A stretch of DNA of 64,000 nucleotides from Alphaproteobacteria bacterium (GTDB taxonomy: Bacteria > Pseudomonadota > Alphaproteobacteria > Sphingomonadales > Sphingomonadaceae). The stretch spans positions 1 through 64,000 of the forward strand of contig JAFAZW010000081.1 in assembly GCA_019239415.1 (NCBI GenBank). Reading direction: 5' to 3'. The notes under the pieces are model-generated. The model worked only from the letters and a program-made list of their open reading frames with translations. It was not told where the DNA came from and made no database searches. Positions 13,524 through 23,050 of the stretch are shown in pieces; position 1 is the first letter of the stretch; every line of letters starts with the position of its first letter. A program made the translations under genes and the position numbers.

Positions 13524-13925
13524 ATGCGCGACTCGCCCCCCGACGATCCCTTCGCCTTTGAGCCGGTGCCCTCGGCCTCGAACCGCCACGACGGCTGGAC
13601 GCCCGAGCGGCAGCGGCTCTTCATCGCCGCACTGCGCAGGGTGGGCATCGTCGCCTGGGCGGCCGAGGCGGCGGGGATGAGCCGCAAGTCGGCTTACGCG
13701 CTTCTGAAGCGCGCGGGGCCCGACAGCGGCTTCGCCCGCGCCTGGGCCGAGGCGCAGGCCGAGGGCCAGACCGGGGTTCTGTTCACCACCATCGAGCGGG
13801 CGATGAAGGGCGTCGAGCAGCCCTATTTCTACGGCGGCCTCCAGCGCGGCACGCGCCGCGTCTATGACGACCGGCTGCTCCTTGCCGCCTTCCGCACCAT
13901 CCAGCGCATGCAGGGCGCCCGCTGA
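13524..13925 (+). CDS. Hypothetical protein, 133 aa, HTH-like
   Basis: Helix-turn-helix-like segment VGIVAWAAEAAGMSRKSAYALLKRAG. Confidence 0.75.
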   Translation: MRDSPPDDPFAFEPVPSASNRHDGWTPERQRLFIAALRRVGIVAWAAEAAGMSRKSAYALLKRAGPDSGFARAWAEAQAEGQTGVLFTTIERAMKGVEQPYFYGGLQRGTRRVYDDRLLLAAFRTIQRMQGAR

Positions 13926-14051
13926 TGCCCGGCGCGCCGCCATCATGGGCTTCACGGTCGCGGCGCTCCGGCACTCGGTTGGGCGCAGGCCCACCGCGAC
14001 GTAGCGTTACCTTCGTCACCTTCGCAAGGGCGCCGGCGGCGTCCTCGCGCC

Positions 14052-14612
14052 TCAGGTCATCCCGTGCGCCGCCGGCACCGGCGACGGCGCGCCGACCGGC
14101 TGGACCAGCAGGGTCTCCTCCCCCTCCCCGCCCTTCCACCGCGCGACCAGCGCTTCCGGGTCGTACAGCACGCCCACCGGGTTGTCGGTTGCCGCGAGCA
14201 AGGCCTTGCCCGCCTCGGCGCTGCAGGCGTCGACCTGGAATTCGATGCGGTTGCCGTCGGGATCGCGATAGTAAAGCGACAGGGTCGTGCCGTGATGGAC
14301 CGGCCAATAGGGGTGCACGCCCGCCGCCTTGAGGCGCTCGTATGTGCCGAGCAGGTCGGCCACGCTCGCATAGGTGTAGGCGACGTGGTTGACCCCGATC
14401 TGGCCGCGGTCGTCGGGACTGCCGCCGTCGGGCTTCAGCACGTCGAGATTGGCGAAGGCGAAGCGGTGGTGCTCGCCGTCATAGGTCATGAAGGCGATCG
14501 CCGGGTCGTAATTGACGATCTCGGCCTCGAACACGTCCCGGTACCAGGCGATCATCGCCTCGTAGCGGCGGGTCATGTAGACGACGTGGGCGAACTTGAC
14601 CGGGCTGGCCAT
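14052..14612 (-). CDS. VOC family (glyoxalase/bleomycin resistance/dioxygenase) protein
   Basis: MASPVKFAHVVYMTRRYEAMIAWYRDVFEAEIV...YYRDPDGNRIEFQVD. Confidence 0.92.
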   Translation of the reverse strand: MASPVKFAHVVYMTRRYEAMIAWYRDVFEAEIVNYDPAIAFMTYDGEHHRFAFANLDVLKPDGGSPDDRGQIGVNHVAYTYASVADLLGTYERLKAAGVHPYWPVHHGTTLSLYYRDPDGNRIEFQVDACSAEAGKALLAATDNPVGVLYDPEALVARWKGGEGEETLLVQPVGAPSPVPAAHGMT

Positions 14613-14764
14613 GCGGGCGCTCCTCTGGGGCTTCGGGTGGGAAGCACGCCACGGACGGACCCGCGCCGCCGCCTCCCCCCGAAGGCCGCGCGGCACGGGC
14701 GCTTCGTACCACCGGCGCAACGCCATGTCCAAGGCGGCGGACCGTGGCGGTGGCGACGTCCCTT

Positions 14765-14800
14765 GGGACACGGACCTTGCTTCGAAAGGAACATGTCCCC
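14765..14800. repeat. Third copy of the GGGGACATGTTCC palindrome family
   Basis: GGGACACGGACCTTGCTTCGAAAGGAACATGTCCCC, near-identical to 13094-13130. Confidence 0.85.
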
Positions 14801-14868
14801 TGCCCGCCTCGTTGGAAAGGTGCCGGGCGAGGACCCGGACTGTGACGATGCAAGAGGGAAACCAAAGC

Positions 14869-15230
14869 ATGAAAAGCGTAATCTTGGGCGCCGCGATGGC
14901 CGGCGCGATGATGCTGGCGCCGGTGGCGCTCGCCCCCGCCGCCGCCCAGCCGGGCTGGAATTCGGGCGCCTTCTGGCGCGGTGCGCCCGGTGGCCCTGGG
15001 AGCGTATCCAGTTCCTCCAGGACCGCATCAACCGCGGCATCTCGGACGGCTCGCTGAACCGCGGCGAGGGCATGCGCGCGCAGCAGCAGCTCAACAACAT
15101 CAAGCGCCAGGCGTGGCAGATGCGGCGCCGCGGCGGGGGCCAGCTCAACGCCCGCGACAATGCCTGGCTGCAGCGCGAGCTCGACAATCTCAGCCGGCGC
15201 CTGCGCTGGCTGCGCCACAACGGCTGGTAA
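14869..15230 (+). pseudogene. Small secreted protein gene with an apparent 1-nt frameshift near 14985-15000
   Basis: Signal peptide in one frame (MKSVILGAAMAGAMMLAPVALAPAAAQPGW...FWRGAPGGP), then coherent coding in another frame (WERIQFLQDRINRGISDGSLNRGEGMRAQQQLNNIKRQ...RRLRWLRHNGW*). Confidence 0.7.
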
Positions 15231-15266
15231 GGCCGGCGCCCGCGCCGGCCCGACCGACGCGGGCGC

Positions 15267-16220
15267 TCATTCCCCGACGGCGGGGAGGGCGAGATAGGCG
15301 AGGCGGCGCATCTCGCGCCGGCCGCGCACGACGGTGTCCAGAATGAGGCCGACGGCGAAGCTGATCACCGCGACGATCATCAGGCCGGTGGCGAGGATCG
15401 CCGTCGGGAAGCGCGGCACCAGGTGGGTCTGGGCGTAGGTCACGACGAGGGGGACGGCGAGGACGATCGCCAGCGCGGCGAGGAGGCCGGCGAAGCCGCC
15501 GTAGAACAGCACCGGCCGCTCGATGCGGAACAGGTGCAGGATGGTCCGCAGGATCCGCCAGCCGTCGCGCCAGGTCGAGAGCTTGGAGTGCGAGCCCTCC
15601 GGCCGCGCGCCGTAGGCGGTGACGACCTCCGCGACCGGCATGGCGAGCTCGAGGGCGTGGACGCTGATCTCGGTCTCGGTCTCGAAGCCCCGCGACAGGG
15701 CCGGGAAGCTCTTCACGAAGCGGCGCGAGAAGACGCGGTAGCCGGAGAGAATGTCGGTGAAGGTGCGGCCGAAGATGCGCGCCAGCATGCCGGTGAGCAG
15801 GCGATTGCCGAAGCGGTGGCCGCGCCGATAGGCCGCCTCGACCTCCGAGCGGCGCGCGCCGACCACCATGTCGAGCTGCTCGCCCGTCAGCCGCGCGACG
15901 AGCTCCGGCGCGGCCGAGGCGTCGTAGGTCGCGTCGCCGTCGGCCATCACGTAGACGTCCGCCTCGACGTCGGCGAACATCCGCCGCACGACATTGCCCT
16001 TGCCCTGCATGCGCTCGGCCCGGACGATGGCGCCCGCGGCGGCGGCGACCTCGCGGGTGCGGTCGCGGCTGTTGTTGTCGTAGACGTAGATGCGCGCCTC
16101 CGGCAGCGCCGCGCGGAACGCCGCGACGGTCTGGCCGATCGCCGCCTCCTCGTTATAGCAAGGCAGGAGCACGGCGATCCGCAGCCGCTCCCCTCCCGTC
16201 TTTCCGTCCGCTTGCGCCAT
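15267..16220 (-). CDS. Glycosyltransferase family 2 with C-terminal TM helices
   Basis: RIAVLLPCYNEEAAIGQTVAAFR...YVYDNNSRDRT...DVYVMADGDATYD; two C-terminal hydrophobic segments. Confidence 0.93.
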   Translation of the reverse strand: MAQADGKTGGERLRIAVLLPCYNEEAAIGQTVAAFRAALPEARIYVYDNNSRDRTREVAAAAGAIVRAERMQGKGNVVRRMFADVEADVYVMADGDATYDASAAPELVARLTGEQLDMVVGARRSEVEAAYRRGHRFGNRLLTGMLARIFGRTFTDILSGYRVFSRRFVKSFPALSRGFETETEISVHALELAMPVAEVVTAYGARPEGSHSKLSTWRDGWRILRTILHLFRIERPVLFYGGFAGLLAALAIVLAVPLVVTYAQTHLVPRFPTAILATGLMIVAVISFAVGLILDTVVRGRREMRRLAYLALPAVGE

Positions 16221-16338
16221 CGTGCCCCTCTACCGGAACGGGGTCTTACGGTGTTTCGCCACGCGCCTCCACCCTCGCCGGCCGACCAAATTGACTTGGC
16301 CGCCCGAGTCCCGATAGCGTGTTGGAAAAACCGGGAGG

Positions 16339-17757
16339 ATGTCGATGCGGCACAAGCTTTTCCTGGCGGCGGCGAGCGGGCTGCTGGCGGCGTCCGCCGC
16401 CGCCGCCAAGCCCCCCTTGGCTCCCGTGCGGGCTGCTCCCGCAGGCCTGCATATCGAGACGCAATATTACACCCTCCCCAACGGGCTCAGGGTGGTGCTG
16501 TCGCGCGATCCGAGCGTGCCGACGGCCACCGTCGGCGTCTATTACGGCATCGGCTTCCGCATCGAGCCCCGCGACCGCACCGGCTTCGCGCACCTGTTCG
16601 AGCATCTGATGTTCCAGGGCTCGCTGCACGCCCCCAAGGGCACGTTCGACAAGGTCATCTACAACAACGGCGGCATCAACAACGGTTCGACCCGCTTCGA
16701 CTTCACCAACTATTACGAAGTGGTGCCGTCGAACGCGCTGGAAAGCGTGCTCTGGGTCGAGGGCGACCGCATGCGCGGCCTCGACCTCAACGACGCGGCG
16801 CTGAAGAACCAGCAGGGGGTGGTCGGCAACGAGGTCAAGGTCAACGTGCTCAACCAGCCCTATGGCGGCTGGCCGTGGCTCGACATGCCCCAGCTGGCCA
16901 ACGTGAACTGGAACAACAGCCATAATTTCTATGGCGATTTGAAGGACATCGAAGGCGCCACGCTGGCCGACGCGAAGCAGTTCTTCGCCGGCTATTACCG
17001 GCCCAACAACGCCGTCCTCGTCGTCGCGGGCGACATCGATTATGCGGCGACGAAGGCGATGATCGCCCGCTATTTCGCGAGCATTCCGCGCGGCGCGGCG
17101 ATCGTGCGGCCCTCGCTCGCCGAGCCCCGCCAGGTGCAGGAGAAGTTCCGCGTCAAGCCCGACCCGCTCGCGCCCCGCCCCGCCTTCGCCGCGGCATGGC
17201 ACATGCCGGACCGCGGCACCCGGGAATGGTATGCGATGGGGCTTCTCGACCAGATCCTGGTCCAGGGACAGGACAGCCGCCTCTTCCAGAAGCTGGTTCG
17301 CGACACCGGGATCACCGGCGGCGTCCAGGGAGGCATCAACATCGGCCTCGGAAACATGTACAATTATCGCGGGCCGATGCTCTGGACGGTCGCGTTCATC
17401 CACGATCCGTCCAAGAGCCGGGAGCAGATCACGGCCGCGCTGGACAGCGTCATCGAGGACGTCAGGACGCGCCCCGTTTCCGCCGACGAGCTGCAGCGGG
17501 CGCGCACCAAGATCCGCTCCAGCCTCTACAACCTCGCCGATCCGTCGACCCGGTTCGGCCTCGTCGACCTGCTCGCCGTCGGCGCGATGTGGGAGAACGA
17601 CCCCAATTGGGTGAACCGCCTCGAGGCGGGCTTCGACCAGGTGACGCCCGACGTGCTCCTCGCCACCGCGAAGGAGTATCTCCGCCCGACCAACCGCTCG
17701 ATCCTGCTCGTCCAGCCGGCGAAGGCCGCCGCGCAGCCCACGGGAGCCACGAAATGA
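16339..17757 (+). CDS. M16 family zinc metallopeptidase (HxxEH present)
   Basis: HLFEHLMFQGS active-site motif; N-terminal signal peptide. Confidence 0.95.
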   Translation: MSMRHKLFLAAASGLLAASAAAAKPPLAPVRAAPAGLHIETQYYTLPNGLRVVLSRDPSVPTATVGVYYGIGFRIEPRDRTGFAHLFEHLMFQGSLHAPKGTFDKVIYNNGGINNGSTRFDFTNYYEVVPSNALESVLWVEGDRMRGLDLNDAALKNQQGVVGNEVKVNVLNQPYGGWPWLDMPQLANVNWNNSHNFYGDLKDIEGATLADAKQFFAGYYRPNNAVLVVAGDIDYAATKAMIARYFASIPRGAAIVRPSLAEPRQVQEKFRVKPDPLAPRPAFAAAWHMPDRGTREWYAMGLLDQILVQGQDSRLFQKLVRDTGITGGVQGGINIGLGNMYNYRGPMLWTVAFIHDPSKSREQITAALDSVIEDVRTRPVSADELQRARTKIRSSLYNLADPSTRFGLVDLLAVGAMWENDPNWVNRLEAGFDQVTPDVLLATAKEYLRPTNRSILLVQPAKAAAQPTGATK

Positions 17758-19178
17758 TCCGCCGCCCGCTTGCCGCCCTCGCCGCCGCCGCGCTGCTGGC
17801 GCCCCCGCTCGCCGCGCAGCGTTCCGCCGACTATCCGACGATGCCGAAGGCGGGGCCGCCCCGCCCCTTCACGGTTCCCGCCTCCGAAACCTACCGCCTG
17901 CCCAATGGCATGCAGGTGACCCTGATCCCGTACGGGCAGGTGCCCAAGGCGACGATCTCGCTCAGGGTCTACGCGGGGAGCCTCAACGAGGGCGACAAAG
18001 TGGGCCTGGCCTCGTTCGTCGGACAGATGCTGCGCGAAGGCGCGGCGGGGCGGAAGAATGCCGAGATCGCCGCGGCGGCGGCCTCGATGGGCGGCGGCCT
18101 CGGGGTTGGCGCCGGCACGCACGAGACCAGCATCGGGCTCAACGTCCTCTCGGAGCATGCGGCCGATGCCGTTCGACTGATCGCCGACGTCGGGCGGCGC
18201 CCGGAATTCCCCGCCTCGGAGGTGGAACGGGTCCGCCAGACCTACCTTCGCAGCCTGGCGGTTGCCCGGTCCCAGCCGCAGACGATCGCCGACGTGGTCC
18301 TGGCGAACGCTTATTACGGCAACGCCCACCCCTATGGCCGGGTGATGCCGACCGACGAGCAGGTGAAGAGCTATACGGTCGACGACCTGCGCCGCTTCCA
18401 CCAGGAGAATTTCGGGCCCCGGCGCGCGCGCCTCTACGTCGCGGGACGCTTCGACAGCGCGGCCGTGAAGGCCGCGATCGCCGAGGCGTTCGGCGACTGG
18501 GCGCCGGGGCCCGAGCGGCTGCGGCTCCCGCCGAGCCCCGCCGCGGGGCCGCGCGTGCTTCTCGTCGACAGGCCCGGAGCGCCGCAGTCGACGATCCGCA
18601 TCGCCTATCCCGCACCCGTCGCCGGGACGCCGGCCGACATCCCGTTCCGGGTCACGAACGCGCTGCTCGGCGGCTCGTTCACGTCGCGGATCACGCACAA
18701 TATCCGCGAGGTGAAGGGCTACACCTACTCGCCCGGCTCGTTCATCCAGCAGAATGCCGGCGAGTCGGTCTGGGCCTTCGACGCGGATGTCACCACCGCC
18801 GTCACCGGACCCGCGCTGCACGAGGTGCTCGGCGAGATCCGGCGGCTCCAGACCGAGCCCGTTCCCGACGAGGAAGCGACGGGCATCCGCACCTGGCTGG
18901 CCGGCACCTTCGTGCTCCAGAACGCCAGCCCCGGCGGCCTCATCGGCTCGCTCTCCAACCGCGACTTCCACGGCCTGCCCGCCGACTGGCTGACCAGCTA
19001 CGTGCCCGGAATCCTCGCCGTCTCCGGCGCCGACATGCAGCGCCTCGCCCGCGAGCAGCTCCCGCTCGACAAGGCGACTTTGGTCGTGGTGGGAGACCTC
19101 GCGACCGTCGAACCCCAGCTCAAGGCGCTGCCCGAGCTGCAGGGCGTGCCGTTCCAGCGCGTGACGCCGTTCCGGTAA
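17754..19178 (+). CDS. M16 family peptidase-like protein lacking the HxxEH motif (partner subunit)
   Basis: MIRRPLAALAAAALLAPPLAAQ signal; M16 fold sequence (YRLPNGMQVTLIPYGQVPKATISLRV); 4-nt overlap with the previous gene. Confidence 0.92.
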   Translation: MIRRPLAALAAAALLAPPLAAQRSADYPTMPKAGPPRPFTVPASETYRLPNGMQVTLIPYGQVPKATISLRVYAGSLNEGDKVGLASFVGQMLREGAAGRKNAEIAAAAASMGGGLGVGAGTHETSIGLNVLSEHAADAVRLIADVGRRPEFPASEVERVRQTYLRSLAVARSQPQTIADVVLANAYYGNAHPYGRVMPTDEQVKSYTVDDLRRFHQENFGPRRARLYVAGRFDSAAVKAAIAEAFGDWAPGPERLRLPPSPAAGPRVLLVDRPGAPQSTIRIAYPAPVAGTPADIPFRVTNALLGGSFTSRITHNIREVKGYTYSPGSFIQQNAGESVWAFDADVTTAVTGPALHEVLGEIRRLQTEPVPDEEATGIRTWLAGTFVLQNASPGGLIGSLSNRDFHGLPADWLTSYVPGILAVSGADMQRLAREQLPLDKATLVVVGDLATVEPQLKALPELQGVPFQRVTPFR

Positions 19179-19188
19179 GCCTCAATGC

Positions 19189-19350
19189 CTCCCCATGAGC
19201 GCCGCTCGTGGGGAGGGGGAGCACCCGTAGGGTGGTGGAGGGGTACGGGAAGATAGCCGGGCTTCTCGCGTGGGCCGCTTCGGCGCGCGCGTACCCCTCC
19301 ACCAGCTTCGCTGATCCCTTTCCCCATCCGACGGATGGGGAGGCAGGGGT
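19189..19350. repeat. Nested inverted-repeat element between convergent genes
   Basis: 14-bp perfect arms TGGTGGAGGGGTAC (19233-19246) and GTACCCCTCCACCA (19291-19304) inside outer CCTCCCCAT/ATGGGGAGG arms. Confidence 0.8.
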
Positions 19351-20960
19351 TACTTGCCGCCGGTCTTCTTGGCGGAGGGCTTCTTCGCCGGTTTGTCGGC
19401 CGCAGGCGCCGCGGCGTCCTGCTTCGGCTTCGCCTTGGCAGGCTTGTCCTCGGCCGCCGGCGCGGGAGCGGCATCCTCGGCCTTCGCCCTCTTCGCGGCG
19501 CGCTCCTTCGCCGGCTTGTCCTCGACGGGAGCGTCGTCCGCAGCCTTGGCCTTCTTCGGGGACGCCTTCTTCGTCTTGGGGGCGTGATCGTGGTCGTGGT
19601 CGTGGCCGCAGCCGGGGCCGTGGACATGGCCGGTCTCGACGGACTCGATCTCCGCCTGGAGCGCCTCCCGGGTCACCGTCCGGTCGCTGATCTCCGCGTT
19701 GGCGAAGAGGTGGTCGACGACCTTGTCCTCGAACAGCGGCGCGCGCAGCTGCGCCGCCGCCATCGGCTCGTTGCGGACATATTCGACGAACTTCTGCCGA
19801 TCCTCGGGCCGATATTGCTGCGCCGCCTGGGCGATCAGCTGGTTCATCTCGGTGTCGGAGACCTGGACGCCGGCGCGCTGGCCGATCTCGGAGAGGAGCA
19901 GGCCGAGCCGCACGCGGCGCTCGGCGATGGCGCGATAATCGTCGCGCTCCGCCTCCATCTCGGCGCGGGCCGCCGCCGGATCCTCCTCATGGCTCGCCTC
20001 ATGCTCGAGCTGCTGCCAGATCTGCTGGAACTCGGCCTCGACCATCGAGGGGGGCACCTCGAAATCGTGGCTCGCGGCGAGCTGGTCGAGCAGCTTCCGC
20101 TTCATGTGGGTGCGGGTGAGGCCGTTCAGCTCCTGCTCGATCTGACCCCTCAAGAGCTGCCGGAGCTGGTCGATGCCCTCGAGGCCCATCGCCTGCGCGA
20201 AGCTGTCGTCCAGCTGCATCGCCCTGGGCTGCTGGACCTCGCCGACCGTGACCTCGAACTTGGCGTCGCGCCCCTTCAGGTAAGCGACCGGATAATCCTC
20301 GGGAAACGTGACGCTCAGCGTCCGCTGCTCGTTGGCCTTGGCGCCGACCAGCTGGTCCTCGAAGCCGGGAATGAGCCGGCCGGAGCCGAGCTCGACCCGC
20401 ATCGAGTCGCCCTTGCCGCCCTCGAACGGCTCGCCGTCGACGCTGCCTTCATAGTCGATGACGACGAGGTCGCCGATCGCGGCGGCATGCGCCTTCGGCG
20501 CCGGCTCGAAGCCCTTCTGCCCGCTCGCCAGGCGCTCCAGCGCCTCGTCCACCTCTGCATCGGTCGGCTCGACCGTGAGCCGCTCGAGCTTCAGGCCGTC
20601 GACCTTCGGCTCCGGCACCTCCGGCAGCGTCTCGAGTTCGACCTTGACGACCGCGTCCTTGCCGGGGCCGGCATCCTCGAGCTCGACCGACGGCTGCATG
20701 GCGGGGCGCAGCTTCTGCTCGTCCATCAGCTGCTGGACGCCCTGCTGGACGGCGCTGTTCAGCGCCTCCTGCTCGAGCGCGGCGCCGTGCATCTTCCTGA
20801 CCAGGTTCGGCGGGACCTTGCCGGGACGGAAGCCGGGCATGCGGATCTGCGGCGCGACGCGCTTCAGCTCGCCGTCGACGCGGGCGTCGATGTCCTTCCT
20901 GGAAATCGTGATCCGGTAGGCACGCCGGAGGCCCTGGTTCAACGTCTCGACAGTCTGCAT
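19350..20960 (-). CDS. tig: Trigger factor with a Lys/Ala/Pro-rich C-terminal tail
   Basis: MQTVETLNQGLRRAYRITISRKDIDARVDGELKRVAPQIRMPGFRPGKVP; FKBP-like middle domain; 536 aa. Confidence 0.97.
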   Translation of the reverse strand: MQTVETLNQGLRRAYRITISRKDIDARVDGELKRVAPQIRMPGFRPGKVPPNLVRKMHGAALEQEALNSAVQQGVQQLMDEQKLRPAMQPSVELEDAGPGKDAVVKVELETLPEVPEPKVDGLKLERLTVEPTDAEVDEALERLASGQKGFEPAPKAHAAAIGDLVVIDYEGSVDGEPFEGGKGDSMRVELGSGRLIPGFEDQLVGAKANEQRTLSVTFPEDYPVAYLKGRDAKFEVTVGEVQQPRAMQLDDSFAQAMGLEGIDQLRQLLRGQIEQELNGLTRTHMKRKLLDQLAASHDFEVPPSMVEAEFQQIWQQLEHEASHEEDPAAARAEMEAERDDYRAIAERRVRLGLLLSEIGQRAGVQVSDTEMNQLIAQAAQQYRPEDRQKFVEYVRNEPMAAAQLRAPLFEDKVVDHLFANAEISDRTVTREALQAEIESVETGHVHGPGCGHDHDHDHAPKTKKASPKKAKAADDAPVEDKPAKERAAKRAKAEDAAPAPAAEDKPAKAKPKQDAAAPAADKPAKKPSAKKTGGK

Positions 20961-21022
20961 GATCGGAAGCTCTAACCTTCGTCTGGTGAAGATGGGCCGC
21001 GTGAGATCGGGCCGGCGGGAAC

Positions 21023-21107
21023 TGGTGCGGGCGAAGGGACTCGAACCCCCACATCTTGCGATACCGGAACCTAAATCCGGCGCGTCTACCAGTTCCGCCA
21101 CGCCCGC
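21023..21107 (-). tRNA. tRNA-Leu (anticodon UAG)
   Basis: Minus strand GCGGGCGTGGCGGAACTGGTAGACGCGCCGGATTTAGGTTCCGGTATCGCAAGATGTGGGGGTTCGAGTCCCTTCGCCCGCACCA; anticodon loop TTTAGGT; encoded CCA. Confidence 0.97.
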
Positions 21108-21186
21108 GGGCCACGGCAAGGCGGCGGATATAGCAGGACGCGCGCGAGGGGCAAGGGCGGGCGGCGGCGGAGCGTGGGCGCTCGGC

Positions 21187-22218
21187 TCAGACCGGCGTCC
21201 AGCGGTAGACCTGGTCGTCGCGGACGGCGCGGCCGACGCGGCGGTCGCGGCGGACGGCGACGAAGCGGAGGCAGTAGCGCAGGCTGCGCGGGCTGAGCTC
21301 GGCCCAGAGCGCCCAGGCGAGGATCGCGAGCGAACGGCGGTCGAAGCGGAGCGCACCGCGGCGCAGCAGCGGCAGCAACGCGCCCGGACGGCGGCCCGCC
21401 CAGAGCAAGGTCGAGCCGAGCGATACGAAGACGTCGGGCATGATCCGGTGCCCGCGGCGGGGCGGATGGGCGCCGCCGAGCGTCCGGCGATACATCCGGT
21501 CGATCGAGGCCTCGACCTTGGTCCGTGAGGAGGTAATGCGGGTGCTGAGCGGCGACGAGCGGTGGCGGTAGAGGGCGTCGGGCAGCACGATCAGCGCGCC
21601 GAGCCGGGCGAGACGGCGGAAGAGGTCGAGATCCTCCCAGAAATCGGCATCGGTACGATACCCTCCCGCGCGATCGAAGGCCTCGCGGCGAAACATGATC
21701 GACCCGTGCGGAAAGGGCGCGAACGGCGTCGGCGCCGTCAGCCGCGAGCGGTCGCGCGGCCGCACCGACCGTCCCGCCTCGTCGATTCCCTCGAACAGCG
21801 AGCCGACCAGGCAGGCGTCGGCATGGGCGTCGAGCGCCTCGACCTGGCGGCGCAGCCGGTCCGGATGGGCGATGTCGTCGCCGTCCATCCGGGCGACCAG
21901 CGCGCCCCTCGCCTGCCGCACGACGAAATTCGAGCTCTCGGCCGGCCCGAGGCTGACGTCGCTTTCGAACAGGCGGATGCGGCGGTCGCGGGCCGCCCAC
22001 TGGCGCAGGAGCCCGCGCGTGCCGTCGGTCGAGCCGTCGTCGCGGATCAGGAATTCGAAGTCGCGGTAGGTCTGGCCGAGGATGCTGGCGACCGCGGCAT
22101 CGACATAGCGCTCGAGATCGCGCACCGGCATCACCACGCTGAGCCGCGGCGCGGATGTCCCGCTGCCGCCGCCCCCGCCGCTTTCGCGCGCCATCGCCCC
22201 CTGTTCGTCCCTCGGCAT
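21187..22218 (-). CDS. Glycosyltransferase family 2
   Basis: LSVVMPVRDLERYVDAAVASILGQTYRDFEFLIRDDGSTDGT...ALVARMDGDDIAHPDRL. Confidence 0.95.
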   Translation of the reverse strand: MPRDEQGAMARESGGGGGSGTSAPRLSVVMPVRDLERYVDAAVASILGQTYRDFEFLIRDDGSTDGTRGLLRQWAARDRRIRLFESDVSLGPAESSNFVVRQARGALVARMDGDDIAHPDRLRRQVEALDAHADACLVGSLFEGIDEAGRSVRPRDRSRLTAPTPFAPFPHGSIMFRREAFDRAGGYRTDADFWEDLDLFRRLARLGALIVLPDALYRHRSSPLSTRITSSRTKVEASIDRMYRRTLGGAHPPRRGHRIMPDVFVSLGSTLLWAGRRPGALLPLLRRGALRFDRRSLAILAWALWAELSPRSLRYCLRFVAVRRDRRVGRAVRDDQVYRWTPV

Positions 22219-22383
22219 CCTGCCGGGCTTTAGCGCGCGCGGACCGGCACCGCCACCCTGCCGCGCGCGGCGTCCCGGCTTGGTCCCCGCCAGTCAGGCC
22301 GCCTTCATGTAAAATGGTTCATGGCCGAACCTTCGCGGCGGCGCGACGTTTGTTTCCGCCGTACGAAAGGAAATGGAAGTCTT

Positions 22384-22614
22384 ATGGCGTACCGCGTCGA
22401 TACTGTGACCGCCGGCGAGACCTTGCCCGACATCGCCGGCGCGACGATCCTCTCCGAAGCGCTGCAATCCTTCACCCGCCTCGTCGTCACCGGCGCCTAC
22501 GACCGGGTGCTGGTCCGCGACGACAAGGCGGGCTGCGTCGTCGCCGAATGGCGGCGCCAGGGCCTCGAAGCGGCTGCCGGCGGCGACGCCGCGCCCGCCG
22601 CCACCCTGCATTGA
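22384..22614 (+). CDS. Hypothetical protein, 76 aa
   Basis: Short ORF with GAAAGGAAA upstream of the ATG. Confidence 0.6.
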   Translation: MAYRVDTVTAGETLPDIAGATILSEALQSFTRLVVTGAYDRVLVRDDKAGCVVAEWRRQGLEAAAGGDAAPAATLH

Positions 22615-22630
22615 GTGCGAGGGCCGCACC

Positions 22631-23050
22631 ATGACCGCTCCCCTCCTCGCAGCCTTCCTCGCCGCCGCGATTCCGCACGGCGCCGCGGGCGGCATCTACG
22701 GCACCTGGTCGAACCCGGCCGGCTCGGTCATCGTGCGGACCGCGCCGTGCGGCGCCGCCGTCTGCGGGCGGGTGGTCTGGGCAAGCCCCAAGGCACGCGA
22801 CGATGCCGCGCGCAAGGGCGGCGTGCGCCAGCTCGTCGGGCTCGAGCTGCTGCGCGGCTATCGCGCCACCGGCCCCCGCCGCTGGGAGGGCCGGGCCTTC
22901 GTCCCGGATCTCGGCGACGAATTCGCCTCCCAGATGGTGCAGACCGGCCCCAACCAGATCGAGATCGAAGGCTGCCGCTTCGGCGGCCTCGTCTGCAAGA
23001 CCCAGGTCTGGCACCGCGCCGTGCCGCCGGCGCAGGGGCGACGCCGCTAG
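22631..23050 (+). CDS. DUF2147-like secreted protein
   Basis: Signal peptide; IYGTWSNPAGSVIVRTAPCGAAVCGRVVWASPKARDDAARKGG matches the DUF2147 style. Confidence 0.8.
   Translation: MTAPLLAAFLAAAIPHGAAGGIYGTWSNPAGSVIVRTAPCGAAVCGRVVWASPKARDDAARKGGVRQLVGLELLRGYRATGPRRWEGRAFVPDLGDEFASQMVQTGPNQIEIEGCRFGGLVCKTQVWHRAVPPAQGRRR

Noticed and set aside
19350-21356. 668-aa form of trigger factor
   Set aside because: The extension runs through the tRNA-Leu gene; the true start is MQTVETLNQGLRRAYRI at 20960.
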